Assembly (NCBI GenBank): GCA_001799695.1
Contig: MGTY01000009.1
Span: forward strand, 837 to 64,836
Source of the DNA: Elusimicrobia bacterium GWA2_69_24
GTDB lineage: Bacteria > Elusimicrobiota > Elusimicrobia > UBA1565
DNA length: 64,000 nt
Reading direction: 5' to 3'
Made by a program: the position numbers and the translations under genes. This document shows, piece after piece, positions 47,621 through 57,415 of the stretch (within the stretch, counting starts at the first letter, position 1; each line of letters begins with the position of its first letter). Under the pieces are notes generated by a model. It made no database searches, was not told the DNA's origin, and saw only the letters and a list, made by a program, of their open reading frames with translations.

Positions 47621-49001
47621 TCATGATCCGCTGGGCCAGGGCCAGCGTCCCGGCCACCCCGTAATAGGGGGTGGGGAACAGCACGTGGTAGTCGTAGGAG
47701 GGGAAGCCGATCTCGACCGTGGGCAGGGCATCGCCCCGGCCCCTGACGCTATCGACTGTCAGGGACCGCGCAAGAGGATGTTCTCCGTACGCGCGGCCGG
47801 AGCGGATGGCCGAGAGCTCCATCTGCGAGCCGAGCACCAGCCCGAGCGCGCCGCGGTCCCGCAGGCCCAAAGCGCGGGTCCGCACCTGGTCCAGGCTCGG
47901 GCATTCCAGTATCTCGAGGTCCTCGGGGGCGCGCACGCCGGTGCGGGCGAGGGCCGCCAGGAAGGCCTTCTTCCCGCCCAGGCTCCGGTCGCGCAGGCCG
48001 ACCAGCCCGGGGTTCAGACCCAGCTCCACGGCCGCGGAGGTCAGGCCCGCGGCGAGCGGGGTCTCGGCGAAGATGGCCGTGCGGCGGGCCTCCAGGCGGG
48101 GACCCGCGTAGCTCCGGAAGGTGTCGAGTTGGGGACCGGCGTAGTCCCGCTGCTTGCGCACGCAGGCCTCGACGACGCTCTTGGCGACGCCGCAGGCTTC
48201 GGCCGCATCCGCGAGCCAGCGGAAGGTCCCGGCCATCCCCACGGGCAGGAGCTCGAGCGCCGTCACCGGCCGTCCGCATAGCTTCGGCAGTTCCCCGGCG
48301 TAGGGCCGGGCGTAGGGCAGGGCCAGCAGGCGCTCGCAGGAGGCCAGGCCCATGAGCTCGGCGTACGGCCTGCCGCTGAGCAGGGTCGGGCCGCATTCGA
48401 GTCCCAGGGATTCGAGCAGGAACTTGAGCTGCTGGAGGTTCCCCGCGTGGTCCATCTCGTAGCGGTCGAAGACGTAGCCCACCAGCCCCACGCGTCCCGG
48501 CTTGGGCGGGGTCTTCTTGAAGGGGACCCGGCGCAGAACCGCTTTCGAGAGGTCCCCGTACCCGTCGTAGAGGTCGCCGTCGAAACCCGGGGTCGGGATG
48601 CAGGCCACGGGGCAGGGCACGGTCGATTCGGCCGCGGCCGCCGCGGCCGCGAAATCCTCACCCGTCATCTGCAGGAAGGTGGAACTCGCCACCGCCATGA
48701 AGGCGGACTTGCGCTTCTTGTGCCAGTTCCGGACGTAGATCCCGATGCGCTCCACCGAGCCCTTGATGAGGGCCATGTCCGTGACCTCGGTGTAGCCTTC
48801 CCGGTGATGGGAGGGGCGGCCGAGGTCGTGGAGGCAGTACTGCCCCGCGCCCTTGTACTTGCAGCCCACGCCCGTGTGGAGGATGAGGAAGGCGTCCGGG
48901 ATGGCGTGGATGGCCATGCTCACCCCCGTCATCCGTCCGAACGGGTGCGTGCTCAGGGCGAACCGCTCCAGCTCGGCTTTCTCTTCGGCGGAAAGGGGCA
49001 T
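47607..49001 (-). CDS. Nitrogenase component-1-like subunit (group D1)
   Basis: HTGVGCKYKGAGQYC; MTGEDFAAA; IPTPGFDGDLYDGYGD; FLLESLGL; LEIGFPSYDYH-like C-terminus; paralog of 50846-52165. Confidence 0.85.
   Translation of the reverse strand: MPLSAEEKAELERFALSTHPFGRMTGVSMAIHAIPDAFLILHTGVGCKYKGAGQYCLHDLGRPSHHREGYTEVTDMALIKGSVERIGIYVRNWHKKRKSAFMAVASSTFLQMTGEDFAAAAAAAESTVPCPVACIPTPGFDGDLYDGYGDLSKAVLRRVPFKKTPPKPGRVGLVGYVFDRYEMDHAGNLQQLKFLLESLGLECGPTLLSGRPYAELMGLASCERLLALPYARPYAGELPKLCGRPVTALELLPVGMAGTFRWLADAAEACGVAKSVVEACVRKQRDYAGPQLDTFRSYAGPRLEARRTAIFAETPLAAGLTSAAVELGLNPGLVGLRDRSLGGKKAFLAALARTGVRAPEDLEILECPSLDQVRTRALGLRDRGALGLVLGSQMELSAIRSGRAYGEHPLARSLTVDSVRGRGDALPTVEIGFPSYDYHVLFPTPYYGVAGTLALAQRIMNVLH
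47738..47798 (-). repeat. 61-bp palindromic element, copy D
   Basis: ggcccctgacgctatcgactgtcagggaccgcgcaagaggatgttctccgtacgcgcggcc. Confidence 0.88.
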
Positions 49002-49005
49002 GGGT

Positions 49006-50388
49006 TCACTCCTCCACGGCGGCCGAGGGGCCGCCGTCCTCGGAGGCGCCGGCTGTTCTCCTCTCGCCGGAGAGGGCGGCGGCCGAGCGCTTCTGATGGA
49101 TCTCGTCGAGCACCTGCTCCAGGTAGTCCAGGTTCCTCACGGCTCCGGCGTAGAAGGGCTCCAGCGACCGCCCCGGGATGAGCGGGACCCCGGCCCTGCG
49201 CGCCTCGCCGCGCGCGTGCCCGGCCAGGTAGGCGACGTCGAACTCGCCGGCCTTGAGCAGGGGCGGCAGGTCGAACGGGTCGGGGAACACGGTGAAGGGC
49301 AGGCGGCAGCCCAGGCTCTCCAGGCGGCGGCGGAAATGCTCGCGGGCCTTCTCCTCGGGGGGGCCCTGGATGAAGAGCGCCACCTCGAACCCGGCCTCCA
49401 GGAAGAGGGGGAGGTCCCCCAGCCCGTCGTAGGCCAGCTGGTCGGCCATGTAGTTGTTGACCATGCGCAGGCCGACGGCCGCGCGCAGACCGCCGAAGCG
49501 GGAGCGGAAGGATTTGAGGCGCCGGCGCGCCCGCGCCGCGTCGCCGGCGAGCGCCTTCTCTATCGCGGCGCCGCAGCTGAACTTCCCGCCGACCGCCTTG
49601 AGGAGGTCCTGGGTAGGCCCCAGCCCGATGGGGAGGGGGATCTCGACGCAGTCCTGCCCCAGGGCTTCCAGCTTGGCGATGAGCTTGGGAAAGAGCGAGC
49701 GGTCCACCACGAAGCTGGCCTCGGCGTCCCCGATGGTCAGCCAGTCTTTCAGCGCGGTGTCGAAAGGGTAGCGGCCGTTGACCGCGAGCCCGGCGGCGGC
49801 GAGCCCCTTCTCGAGCTCGAGGCGGATGTCGTCGTTGTGGAACCGGGGCAGGCCGATGAGGTTTAGGCTTTTCGCCTTCTTCCCGGCCGGAGTCCCGGAG
49901 GCCGCCTGCAGCGACGCCAGGGTGCTGTAGAGCCAGTCCACCATCTGGGCCTGCGAGCCGGCCTCCAGCCCGTGCGTGCGCAGGGCGACGACCGGCGTCC
50001 CCGTGCGCCGCGACACCTCGGCGGCGACCGTCTCGAAGTCGTCGTGGATCATCTCCATGAGGCAGTTGCCCAGGACGAAGACGGCGTCGGGCGCCTTCTC
50101 GCGTATGAGCAGCTCCAGGCAGCGTCTCAGCGGCTGTGCCGTCTGCCCGGACGCGAACTGGACTTGGGTGAGCCGGGTGGTGTAGAACTGGGTCCCCGAC
50201 GGCCCCTGGGTGTGCCGGAAGCTGTTGGCGCAGTCGGCCTCGCCGTGGAGCACGACCGCGAAGTTCCCCGGCATGTCGATGAGGAGCGAGCCCATCCCCG
50301 CCAAGCTGCAGCAGGGCTGTCCTATCTGGCGGGTGAGCCGTCCCTCCTGCTCACGCCAGAAGCGCTCGTCTCGCTCCTGGAACGACAC
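49006..50388 (-). CDS. Nitrogenase component-1-like subunit (group K1)
   Basis: IGQPCCSLAGMGSLLIDMPGNFAVVLHGEADCANSF; LGNCLMEMIHDD; paralog of 52162-53448. Confidence 0.85.
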   Translation of the reverse strand: MSFQERDERFWREQEGRLTRQIGQPCCSLAGMGSLLIDMPGNFAVVLHGEADCANSFRHTQGPSGTQFYTTRLTQVQFASGQTAQPLRRCLELLIREKAPDAVFVLGNCLMEMIHDDFETVAAEVSRRTGTPVVALRTHGLEAGSQAQMVDWLYSTLASLQAASGTPAGKKAKSLNLIGLPRFHNDDIRLELEKGLAAAGLAVNGRYPFDTALKDWLTIGDAEASFVVDRSLFPKLIAKLEALGQDCVEIPLPIGLGPTQDLLKAVGGKFSCGAAIEKALAGDAARARRRLKSFRSRFGGLRAAVGLRMVNNYMADQLAYDGLGDLPLFLEAGFEVALFIQGPPEEKAREHFRRRLESLGCRLPFTVFPDPFDLPPLLKAGEFDVAYLAGHARGEARRAGVPLIPGRSLEPFYAGAVRNLDYLEQVLDEIHQKRSAAALSGERRTAGASEDGGPSAAVEE

Positions 50389-50391
50389 GGA

Positions 50392-50754
50392 TCAGCGGGG
50401 ACCTTTCGAGTAAGCCGCGATGATCTTCTGAACCAGGTCCTTTTGCAGCGTCTCGTGGCGTTCGCCGGCCTTCTTGTCGCCCTGCGCCGCCTTCCAGTCG
50501 TTGCGCATCATCTCGACCACCTGGTCGGCGATGTCGTCCATGCTCCGGCCCCAGGCCTTGCGCAGCTTCTCCTTCAGGAGCTCGACTTGGAGTTCGCGGC
50601 AGGCCTGGTGGAACGCGTCCTGCCAGACGCCGATGGCCTCGTCCACGAGCGCGGCGCCGCGGTCCTGGCCGCGGTCGCGGCCCCGCTCGGGATCGCGTCC
50701 GCAGCAAGGGCAGCTCTCTTCCTGGTGGTGGTGGTGACGCTCTTCATCGTGCAT
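50392..50754 (-). CDS. Small His/Cys-rich (metal-binding-like) helical protein
   Basis: MHDEERHHHHQEESCPCCGRDPERG; good SD ggggaggaattc-ATG. Confidence 0.65.
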   Translation of the reverse strand: MHDEERHHHHQEESCPCCGRDPERGRDRGQDRGAALVDEAIGVWQDAFHQACRELQVELLKEKLRKAWGRSMDDIADQVVEMMRNDWKAAQGDKKAGERHETLQKDLVQKIIAAYSKGPR

Positions 50755-50845
50755 GAATTCCTCCCCCCATCCCTGCCTTCCCCCGCAAGGGCAGGAAGGG
50801 GATATGAGTAGTTTCCTATTGTAGCCCATTTTCAAGCGGCCCCGC

Positions 50846-52165
50846 TCAGCCGGCGGCCGCCAGGATCCTCCGGCAGAGGTGGAGGGTCCCCGAGACGCCC
50901 AGATAGGGGGCCGCGCCGCGCGGGTGGTAGTCCAGGGAAGGATATCCGAGCTCCACCGCCGCGGGCGTCCGCCCCGCCGGGAGGCCGGCGCCGGAAAGGC
51001 AGCGCAGTTCCGTGGCGGAGCCCAGCAGGACCCCGATCTCGCCGCCCCGGCACGCGGCGGCCAGGGCGGCTTGGAGACCGCGCAAGGGCGGGTCCTCCAG
51101 CAGGCGCAGGCCCGCGGGGAGGGTCCGGCCGGTCCGCCGGTACGCTTCCCGGAACGCCCTCTTCCCGCCCAGGCTCGAATCGTTGAGGCCGACCAGGAGC
51201 GGGGGGAGGCCGCATTCGTCCAGGAACGCCGCCAGTCCCGCGGCGAGGGGCGTGGCCGCGAACACCGCGCTTCGTTTTCCGGGCAGCCGTCGGGAGGCGG
51301 CGCGCAGGCGGCGGAGCGCGTCCGAGGTCCGGGCCCGGACGCCGGCTTGGGCCCGCTTGAGCACCGCCGGCTCCGTTCCGGCCGCGCGGGCCAGGTCCGC
51401 GAGCCAGCGGCAGGTGCCCGCCGCTCCCACGGGCAGGTCCGCTTCATGGCCGCGGGCGCCGAGCAGGTCCCGCAGTTCCCGCCGCCGGGGCGCGAGGTAG
51501 GGGAGCGCGAGGACGGTCCCGCAGGCGGCGGCGCCCAGCAGTTCCCGGTAGGGGCGGCCGCTCATGAGCACCGGCCCCGGTTCGAGGCCGAGCGTCCCGA
51601 TGAGCCGGGCCAGCTCCGCGAGGTTCGCCGCGTGGTCGGGTTCGTAGCGGTCGAACAGATAGCCCGCCAGCGCCACCCGCCGCGGGTCCGGTGCCGTACC
51701 GCCGAAAGGGGCGCGGCGCAGGATCTCCAGCACCAGGTCCGCGTAGCCGTCGTAGAGGTCCCCGTCGAAGCCGGGGCAGGGCAGATAGGCCGTGTCGCAG
51801 GGGACCGTCCTTCCGGCTTCCCGGACGGCCGCGGCGAAGTCCTCGCCGGTCATCTCCGGGAAGGTGACGGAGGCCACGGCCATGAACGCGGGCTCCTTGC
51901 GCCGGTGCCAGCTCCGCAGGTAGGGGCCGATGCGGCGGGCGGAGCCGCCGGCCAGGTCGGCGTCGGTCAGCTCGGTGTAGGCCTGTATGGCGTGCGACGG
52001 CCGGGCGCGATCGTGGGCGTAGAGGTCGCCGATGCTCTTGTATTTGCAGCCGACCCCGCCGTGCAGGATCAGGAAGGCGTCCGGGACCGCGTGCACGGCC
52101 ATCCCCAGCCCGCCGAGGCGGCCGTGCTGATGGGCCCGGATGGCGTAGCGGTTGGGGCGGGTCAC
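50846..52165 (-). CDS. Nitrogenase component-1-like subunit (group D2)
   Basis: LHGGVGCKYKSIGD; MTGEDFAAAV; LPCPGFDGDLYDGYADL; VELGYPSLDYH. Confidence 0.85.
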   Translation of the reverse strand: MTRPNRYAIRAHQHGRLGGLGMAVHAVPDAFLILHGGVGCKYKSIGDLYAHDRARPSHAIQAYTELTDADLAGGSARRIGPYLRSWHRRKEPAFMAVASVTFPEMTGEDFAAAVREAGRTVPCDTAYLPCPGFDGDLYDGYADLVLEILRRAPFGGTAPDPRRVALAGYLFDRYEPDHAANLAELARLIGTLGLEPGPVLMSGRPYRELLGAAACGTVLALPYLAPRRRELRDLLGARGHEADLPVGAAGTCRWLADLARAAGTEPAVLKRAQAGVRARTSDALRRLRAASRRLPGKRSAVFAATPLAAGLAAFLDECGLPPLLVGLNDSSLGGKRAFREAYRRTGRTLPAGLRLLEDPPLRGLQAALAAACRGGEIGVLLGSATELRCLSGAGLPAGRTPAAVELGYPSLDYHPRGAAPYLGVSGTLHLCRRILAAAG

Positions 52166-53448
52166 CGCTTCCCCTTCCCGTCCAACGCGGCGGCGAAGAC
52201 CGCGAGGTTCCGGGCGATCCCCCCGAAGAACGGGGCCAGGGAGGACGCGCCGATGAGCGGGACCCCGGCCGCGCGCGCGTAGTCCCGCGCGTGGTCGCCC
52301 ATGAAGGCCGCGTCGAAGCGGCCCCCGCCCAGCAGGTGCTCGAGCTCGCCCGGTTCCGCGAACACGAGGGCCGGCGCGCGGCAGCCCAGGCGGCGCAGGC
52401 GGGAGGCGAAGTAGTCCCGGGCCTTCTTCTCGGGCGGACCCTGGATGAGCAGGGTGGGCTTCCAGCCCAGCTCGGTGAAGGCCGCCAGTTCGCCCAGGCC
52501 GTCGAAAGCCAGACGGGAGGCGCCCGCGAAGTTGGCCATGCGCAGCCCCACGGCGACGCGGAGTCCGCCGAAACGGCGGGCGAAGCCCCGCATCCGTTCC
52601 CGGGCCTCGGCCGCGGGACCGGCCAGCGCCCGGTCCATGGCGGGGACGGCCGCGAAGGCGCGGGCGATCGCGCGGAAGAAGCGGAGGGTCGGGGCCAGCC
52701 CGACCGGGAGGGGGACGGGGATCAGAGGCGCCTCGAGCTTCCGGAGTCGCGCCGTGAACGAGGGATAGAGTCCGCTGTCCACGACGGCGTGGGCCGCGGC
52801 CGCGGCGAAGGAGCGCCAGTCGTCGAGTCCGGCGTCGAGCGGATAGCTGCAGCGCAGCCGCGCTCCGGCGGCGGCGAGCAGCGACTCGAGTTCCCGCCGC
52901 GGTCCCGGCTCGAGCCGCGGCAGGCCGACGATGTTCAGGGCGCCGGGCGCGGCGGGGCGGCGGGGCCGCGAACCGCCCAGTCCGGCGAGCACGCCGTAGA
53001 ACCAGTCCGTGTACTCCGCCTGCGAGACGATCTTGAGGCCGCTGGTGCGCAGGGCCAGGACCGGGACCCCGTGCTTGCGGGCGGCGCGCCGGCACACGCC
53101 CTCCAGGTCCGAGCCGATCATCTCCATGAGGCAGGAACTCAGTACGAAGACGAGCTCGGGCCGATCCTGGCCGGCCAGGACCGCGGCCAGGCAGCTCTCG
53201 AGGACGGCCTCGGTGCGTCCCGCGGCGCAGTCGAGCTGGCTCACCCGCGACCCGTAGAAATGGGAGACCGAACGCCCCTCGAAGTGGGGGAAGCAGTCGA
53301 GACAGCCGTCCTCGCCGTGCACCACGACCGCGAAGCGGCCGGGCATCTGCGTCAGGATCCGCGCGATCCCGGCCAGGGTGCAGCAGGGCTGGCCCATGCG
53401 CTCGGTGAAGAACCGCTGATTGGCGTCCCAGAACGCTTCATCGGACAT
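52162..53448 (-). CDS. Nitrogenase component-1-like subunit (group K2)
   Basis: MGQPCCTLAGIARILTQMPGRFAVVVHGEDGCLDCF; LSSCLMEMIGSD. Confidence 0.85.
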   Translation of the reverse strand: MSDEAFWDANQRFFTERMGQPCCTLAGIARILTQMPGRFAVVVHGEDGCLDCFPHFEGRSVSHFYGSRVSQLDCAAGRTEAVLESCLAAVLAGQDRPELVFVLSSCLMEMIGSDLEGVCRRAARKHGVPVLALRTSGLKIVSQAEYTDWFYGVLAGLGGSRPRRPAAPGALNIVGLPRLEPGPRRELESLLAAAGARLRCSYPLDAGLDDWRSFAAAAAHAVVDSGLYPSFTARLRKLEAPLIPVPLPVGLAPTLRFFRAIARAFAAVPAMDRALAGPAAEARERMRGFARRFGGLRVAVGLRMANFAGASRLAFDGLGELAAFTELGWKPTLLIQGPPEKKARDYFASRLRRLGCRAPALVFAEPGELEHLLGGGRFDAAFMGDHARDYARAAGVPLIGASSLAPFFGGIARNLAVFAAALDGKGKR

Positions 53449-53543
53449 GACGGATGATTATATTAACCTATGGAGGCATTCGGGGGGCTGGGGCGGGGGC
53501 CGCGGGGCGTCCGGCCCCGCGGCCCGACGGCCGTCCGCATGCG

Positions 53544-53924
53544 TCACTTCTTCTTGGCGTAGTCGAGCATCCCTTGGAAGTCCACGACCACGACCGTTTC
53601 GTTGCCCTCGACCCAGCCGTCATGTCCGGCTGGGATGTTGATCACGTCTCCGGCGCGGGTCGTCCGCTCGGTCCCATCGTCGAGCCGAGTCGTGATCGTC
53701 CCGGAGAGCTGATAGCCGTAGTGCGCGGCCTCGCAGCTCTTGGTCTTCGCGATGGGCTTCACGCAAGTCGACCAGCGCCAGCCCGGCTGGAAGGTCACGC
53801 GTCCGATCGTCTTTCCCGCCACGGTGACCAGCTCCAGCTTGCCCTTCTCGAACAACCGTACTTCTTCCGGCTGGTCGAGGTTCTTCGCCTCGAACTTCTC
53901 CAGAGTCTGCAGCATTGGAGTCAC
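53544..53924 (-). CDS. Cupin-domain protein
   Basis: GRVTFQPGWRWSTCVKP...GYQLSGTITTRLDDGTERTTRAGDVINIPAGHDGWVEG. Confidence 0.8.
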   Translation of the reverse strand: MTPMLQTLEKFEAKNLDQPEEVRLFEKGKLELVTVAGKTIGRVTFQPGWRWSTCVKPIAKTKSCEAAHYGYQLSGTITTRLDDGTERTTRAGDVINIPAGHDGWVEGNETVVVVDFQGMLDYAKKK

Positions 53925-54084
53925 CTCCGAGCCCCGGTCCGGGCCTTCGCGCCCGCGCGCCTGCCGCCGGTGGGAGGTCTCCGGCCGGGATTCGCCCTAC
54001 GCCCCGAGTATGGGTCCGGCCGCCTATCGGGAGTGTCACATCGCTCTCAACGGGCGCTCAACGCCGCGCCGCCGGACCGGGCGG

Positions 54085-54100
54085 CATGACGATTGTCATG
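54085..54100. promoter_or_regulatory. Candidate operator CATGAC-GATT-GTCATG upstream of nifH-like gene
   Basis: Perfect palindrome; ~42 bp upstream of a predicted start site given TTTAAT at 54123. Confidence 0.5.
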
Positions 54101-54141
54101 ATGGGGGGGGCGTTAAAATTGATTTAATAGTCAACGGTATC

Positions 54142-54984
54142 ATGGAAAGTCTCGTCTTCTTCGGCAAGGGGGGCATCGGGAAGTCCACCATCGCCTCGAA
54201 CTTGAGCGCGCTGTACGGCATCTCCGGGAAGAAGGTCCTCCACGTCGGCTGCGATCCCAAGCACGACTCCAGCGTCTCCTTGTGCCCGGAAGGCTACGTG
54301 CGCACCTTCATGGAGCAGCTCCTCGAGGACGGGACTCCGCGCCTCGCCGAGGGGCGGCCCCTGACCCTGCGCGGGCGCTTCGGGGTGGACATCGTGGAGG
54401 CCGGCGGCCCGGAGCCGGGAGTGGGCTGCGCGGGGCGGGGGATCTCGCTCATGCTCGAGACCTTCCAGGCCCGCAAGCTCCTCGAGAACGGCCGCTACGA
54501 GGTCGTGGTCTTCGACATCCTGGGCGACGTGGTCTGCGGCGGCTTCGCCACCCCCATCCGCCGGGGCTTCGGCAAGAAGGTCTTCATCGTGGTCTCCGAA
54601 GAGCTCATGTCCCTCTACGCCGCCAACAACATCGCCAAAGCCGTGCGCAGCTACCGGGACGGAGGCGTGGTGCTGGCCGGGCTGGTGGCCAACGTCCGGG
54701 ACCCCGAGGCGGACCCCCGTCCCATCGCGCGCTTCGCCGCCCGCATCGGGACCAAGGTGGTGGCCTCCATCCCCCGCGACCCGGCGGTGCGCGAGGCGGA
54801 GTACCGCCGGCGCAGCGTGGTGGAGCACGCCCCGCGCTCCCCGGCGGCCAGGGCCCTGGCCCGCCTCTCGGCCCTGGCCCTGCGGATCGACCCCCGGCGC
54901 ATCCCCGTGCCCGCGCCGCTCGAGGACCGCGCCTTCTACGAGCTTTCCTTGCGCCAGTTCCGCGGCGGGCGCGCCGCGAAATAA
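54142..54984 (+). CDS. NifH/BchL/CfbC-like Fe-protein (stand-alone)
   Basis: [38 protein letters not shown] and [10 protein letters not shown] Cys ligands. Confidence 0.92.
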   Translation: MESLVFFGKGGIGKSTIASNLSALYGISGKKVLHVGCDPKHDSSVSLCPEGYVRTFMEQLLEDGTPRLAEGRPLTLRGRFGVDIVEAGGPEPGVGCAGRGISLMLETFQARKLLENGRYEVVVFDILGDVVCGGFATPIRRGFGKKVFIVVSEELMSLYAANNIAKAVRSYRDGGVVLAGLVANVRDPEADPRPIARFAARIGTKVVASIPRDPAVREAEYRRRSVVEHAPRSPAARALARLSALALRIDPRRIPVPAPLEDRAFYELSLRQFRGGRAAK

Positions 54985-54994
54985 GGAGCCTCTG

Positions 54995-57415
54995 ATGATG
55001 CAGAAGATCGTCATTTTCGGGAAGGGCGGCATCGGGAAATCGACCATCGCCTCGAACCTGGCCGCCACCTACGCCCTGCAGGGTCTGCGGGTGCTCCTGG
55101 TCGGGTGCGATCCCAAGCACGACACGACGGTCTCCCTGACCGAAGGGCGTCCCATTCAGACCGCGGTCGACCTCCCCGGCTTCATGGACCTGCGCGCCAC
55201 CCGGGACCAGTTCGTGGCCAAGGGGCGCCTGGGCGTGGACTGCGTCGAGTCGGGCGGTCCCGAGCCGGGCATCGGCTGCGCGGGCCGGGGCATCTCCCGG
55301 ACCATCGAGATCCTCGAGAACTGCGGCCTCATGAAAGAGGGGACCTACGACGTCATGCTCTTCGACGTCCTGGGCGACGTGGTCTGCGGCGGGTTCGCCG
55401 CGCCCCTGCGCATGGGCTTCGCGGAGAAGGTCTGCATCGTGGCCTCCGAGGAGCTCATGGCCCTGTACGCGGCCAACAACATCGCCCGGGCGATCCTGAA
55501 CTACTCCTCCAACGACATCGGGCTCTGCGGGGTCATCGCCAACCTCAAGGACCCCGCCGCCCCGGAGGCCGCCAAGGCCGGGGGCGCCGCCCACATGGAC
55601 GCGCGCGGGACGATGCAGCGCTTCGCCGGCATGATCGGGACCCAGGTCCTCGACTTCCTGCCCCGCGACCTGGCCGTCCGGGAGGCGGAGTTCCAGCGCA
55701 AGACCATCGTGGAGTTCGCCCCCAAGGCGCCCTTCGCTCTGCGCATGCGCTCCCTGGCCGCGAAGATCCTGAAGATCGACCCGGCCAAGGTGCATGTCCC
55801 GGACCCGCTCGGCGACGAGGAGTTTCATGACCTCTCCCGCACGGGCTTTCGCGGGACGCGCGCCCGCCGCGTCGTGGTCGCCGCGCCGCCGTCCGGCGCC
55901 ATGGACCTCGCGGCCGCGGCCGATGCCGCCCGGCGCCAGGCCGACCCCCGGCGCCGCAGCCAGCTGCCCCGGGCCGACGTCCCCGACGAACAGCTGGAGA
56001 AGGCGATGGAGGCCTGGGTCAAGGCGGCGCCGGACAAGGGCCAATGGAAGGACGGCCCGCACGCGATGCAGTGGGGGGACCCGGTGCAGTGGCGCAACTT
56101 CTTCGCCGACCGGGAGACGGCGCGCAACTACGACCAGCACGTCTACCTCGACGCGCCCATCGTGGGCATCGCCCACGAGGACCTGGAATGCCACTACGCG
56201 ACCCCGTTCTTCAACGACGGGTTCATGACCTACCACAACTTCAAGTGGGTCCAGCGCCGGGAACGCGACGACCGCTTCGGCGAGGGCTGCATCGGCCTCA
56301 CCACGGACATCCAGGACGCGGACGTGGTGCACGGGGGCTCCAAGAAGCTCAAGGAGGCACTGGACTTGGCCCTGAAATCGTCCGAAGGCAAGGCGGCCAT
56401 CCTCGTGACCACCACCTGCGTCCCGACCGTGATCGGCGACGACGCGGTGGGCATCATCGAGCAGTACCGCAAGAAGACCAAGCTCCCCATCCTCTTCTCC
56501 AGCCCCGCCAGCGGGCAGGAGCTGAACCTGCTGGAATTCTTCTTCAAGCAGGTGCGGGAGACGCCGGAGTTCAAGGCCGTGAAGCCCGAGGAACGGAGCC
56601 TCAACCTCATCGGCTTCCCCCCCGGGTTCGGCCGCGACGAGCTGACCTCCCTGCTCGGCCGCACCGGGATCCAGGTGCAGTCCATGATCCTGCCGCGCTT
56701 CAGCGTCAAGGAGATCCGGGACTTCGGCAAGGCCGCGCTGAACCTGTTCTATCCCGACCCGAGCCTGCGCGCCATCTACAAGAAACTCTTCGAGGGCATG
56801 GAGATCCGCACGCTCACGCCGGTCGCGCCGTTCGGGCTGGAGAACACCCGGCGCTGGCTGTGCGAGGTCGGGAAGCATTTCGGGGCCGAGGAGCTGGCGC
56901 TGCGGGCCTGGGACGACGCCGCCCGGGGCGTCTCCGAGGAGTGGGACCGCGCCCGCGAGCGCGTGGCCGGGCGGAAGGTCGCCTTCGTCGCGGACGCGGA
57001 ACACGTGCGGCGCCTGGCCGACCCCAGCGGTGCGTCCGGTATCCCCATCGTCTCGTTCCTGAAGGAGATGGGCCTCGGCGTCGACTACCTGGTGTTCCTG
57101 GAGGGGAAGGAACCCGAACTGCCCAAGACGGACGGCCGGCACTCCGCCCGCTGGTTCCGCACGCCCGGGGAGCTCGACCGGCTCCTGCGCGAGGGGGATT
57201 TCGACGCGGTCTATTCCGAGTATTTCTTCGACCAGCGCCTGACCCGGGCCGGCAAGCCCCAGTTCTCCGCCGCGGACATGGAGATGGGTATCCATGGCGC
57301 CCTGCGCAGCCTGGAGCGGCTGGGGAACATCTGCCATTGGAAGTTCTACGGCCGCCGCGGCCCGGGCCGGGCGGCCGTTCCCCCAGCCAAGGGCCGGGCC
57401 AGGAGGAAGGCGTGA
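54995..57415 (+). CDS. Fused NifH-like :: component-1 (alpha-type)-like protein, 806 aa
   Basis: N-terminal [35 protein letters not shown]-terminal [26 protein letters not shown] and [17 protein letters not shown] typical of NifD/NifE-type chains. Confidence 0.92.
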   Translation: MMQKIVIFGKGGIGKSTIASNLAATYALQGLRVLLVGCDPKHDTTVSLTEGRPIQTAVDLPGFMDLRATRDQFVAKGRLGVDCVESGGPEPGIGCAGRGISRTIEILENCGLMKEGTYDVMLFDVLGDVVCGGFAAPLRMGFAEKVCIVASEELMALYAANNIARAILNYSSNDIGLCGVIANLKDPAAPEAAKAGGAAHMDARGTMQRFAGMIGTQVLDFLPRDLAVREAEFQRKTIVEFAPKAPFALRMRSLAAKILKIDPAKVHVPDPLGDEEFHDLSRTGFRGTRARRVVVAAPPSGAMDLAAAADAARRQADPRRRSQLPRADVPDEQLEKAMEAWVKAAPDKGQWKDGPHAMQWGDPVQWRNFFADRETARNYDQHVYLDAPIVGIAHEDLECHYATPFFNDGFMTYHNFKWVQRRERDDRFGEGCIGLTTDIQDADVVHGGSKKLKEALDLALKSSEGKAAILVTTTCVPTVIGDDAVGIIEQYRKKTKLPILFSSPASGQELNLLEFFFKQVRETPEFKAVKPEERSLNLIGFPPGFGRDELTSLLGRTGIQVQSMILPRFSVKEIRDFGKAALNLFYPDPSLRAIYKKLFEGMEIRTLTPVAPFGLENTRRWLCEVGKHFGAEELALRAWDDAARGVSEEWDRARERVAGRKVAFVADAEHVRRLADPSGASGIPIVSFLKEMGLGVDYLVFLEGKEPELPKTDGRHSARWFRTPGELDRLLREGDFDAVYSEYFFDQRLTRAGKPQFSAADMEMGIHGALRSLERLGNICHWKFYGRRGPGRAAVPPAKGRARRKA

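Noticed and set aside
54605-57337. 910-aa minus-strand ORF opposite nifH-like fusion
   Set aside because: Antisense shadow of strongly supported NifH/component-1 coding.
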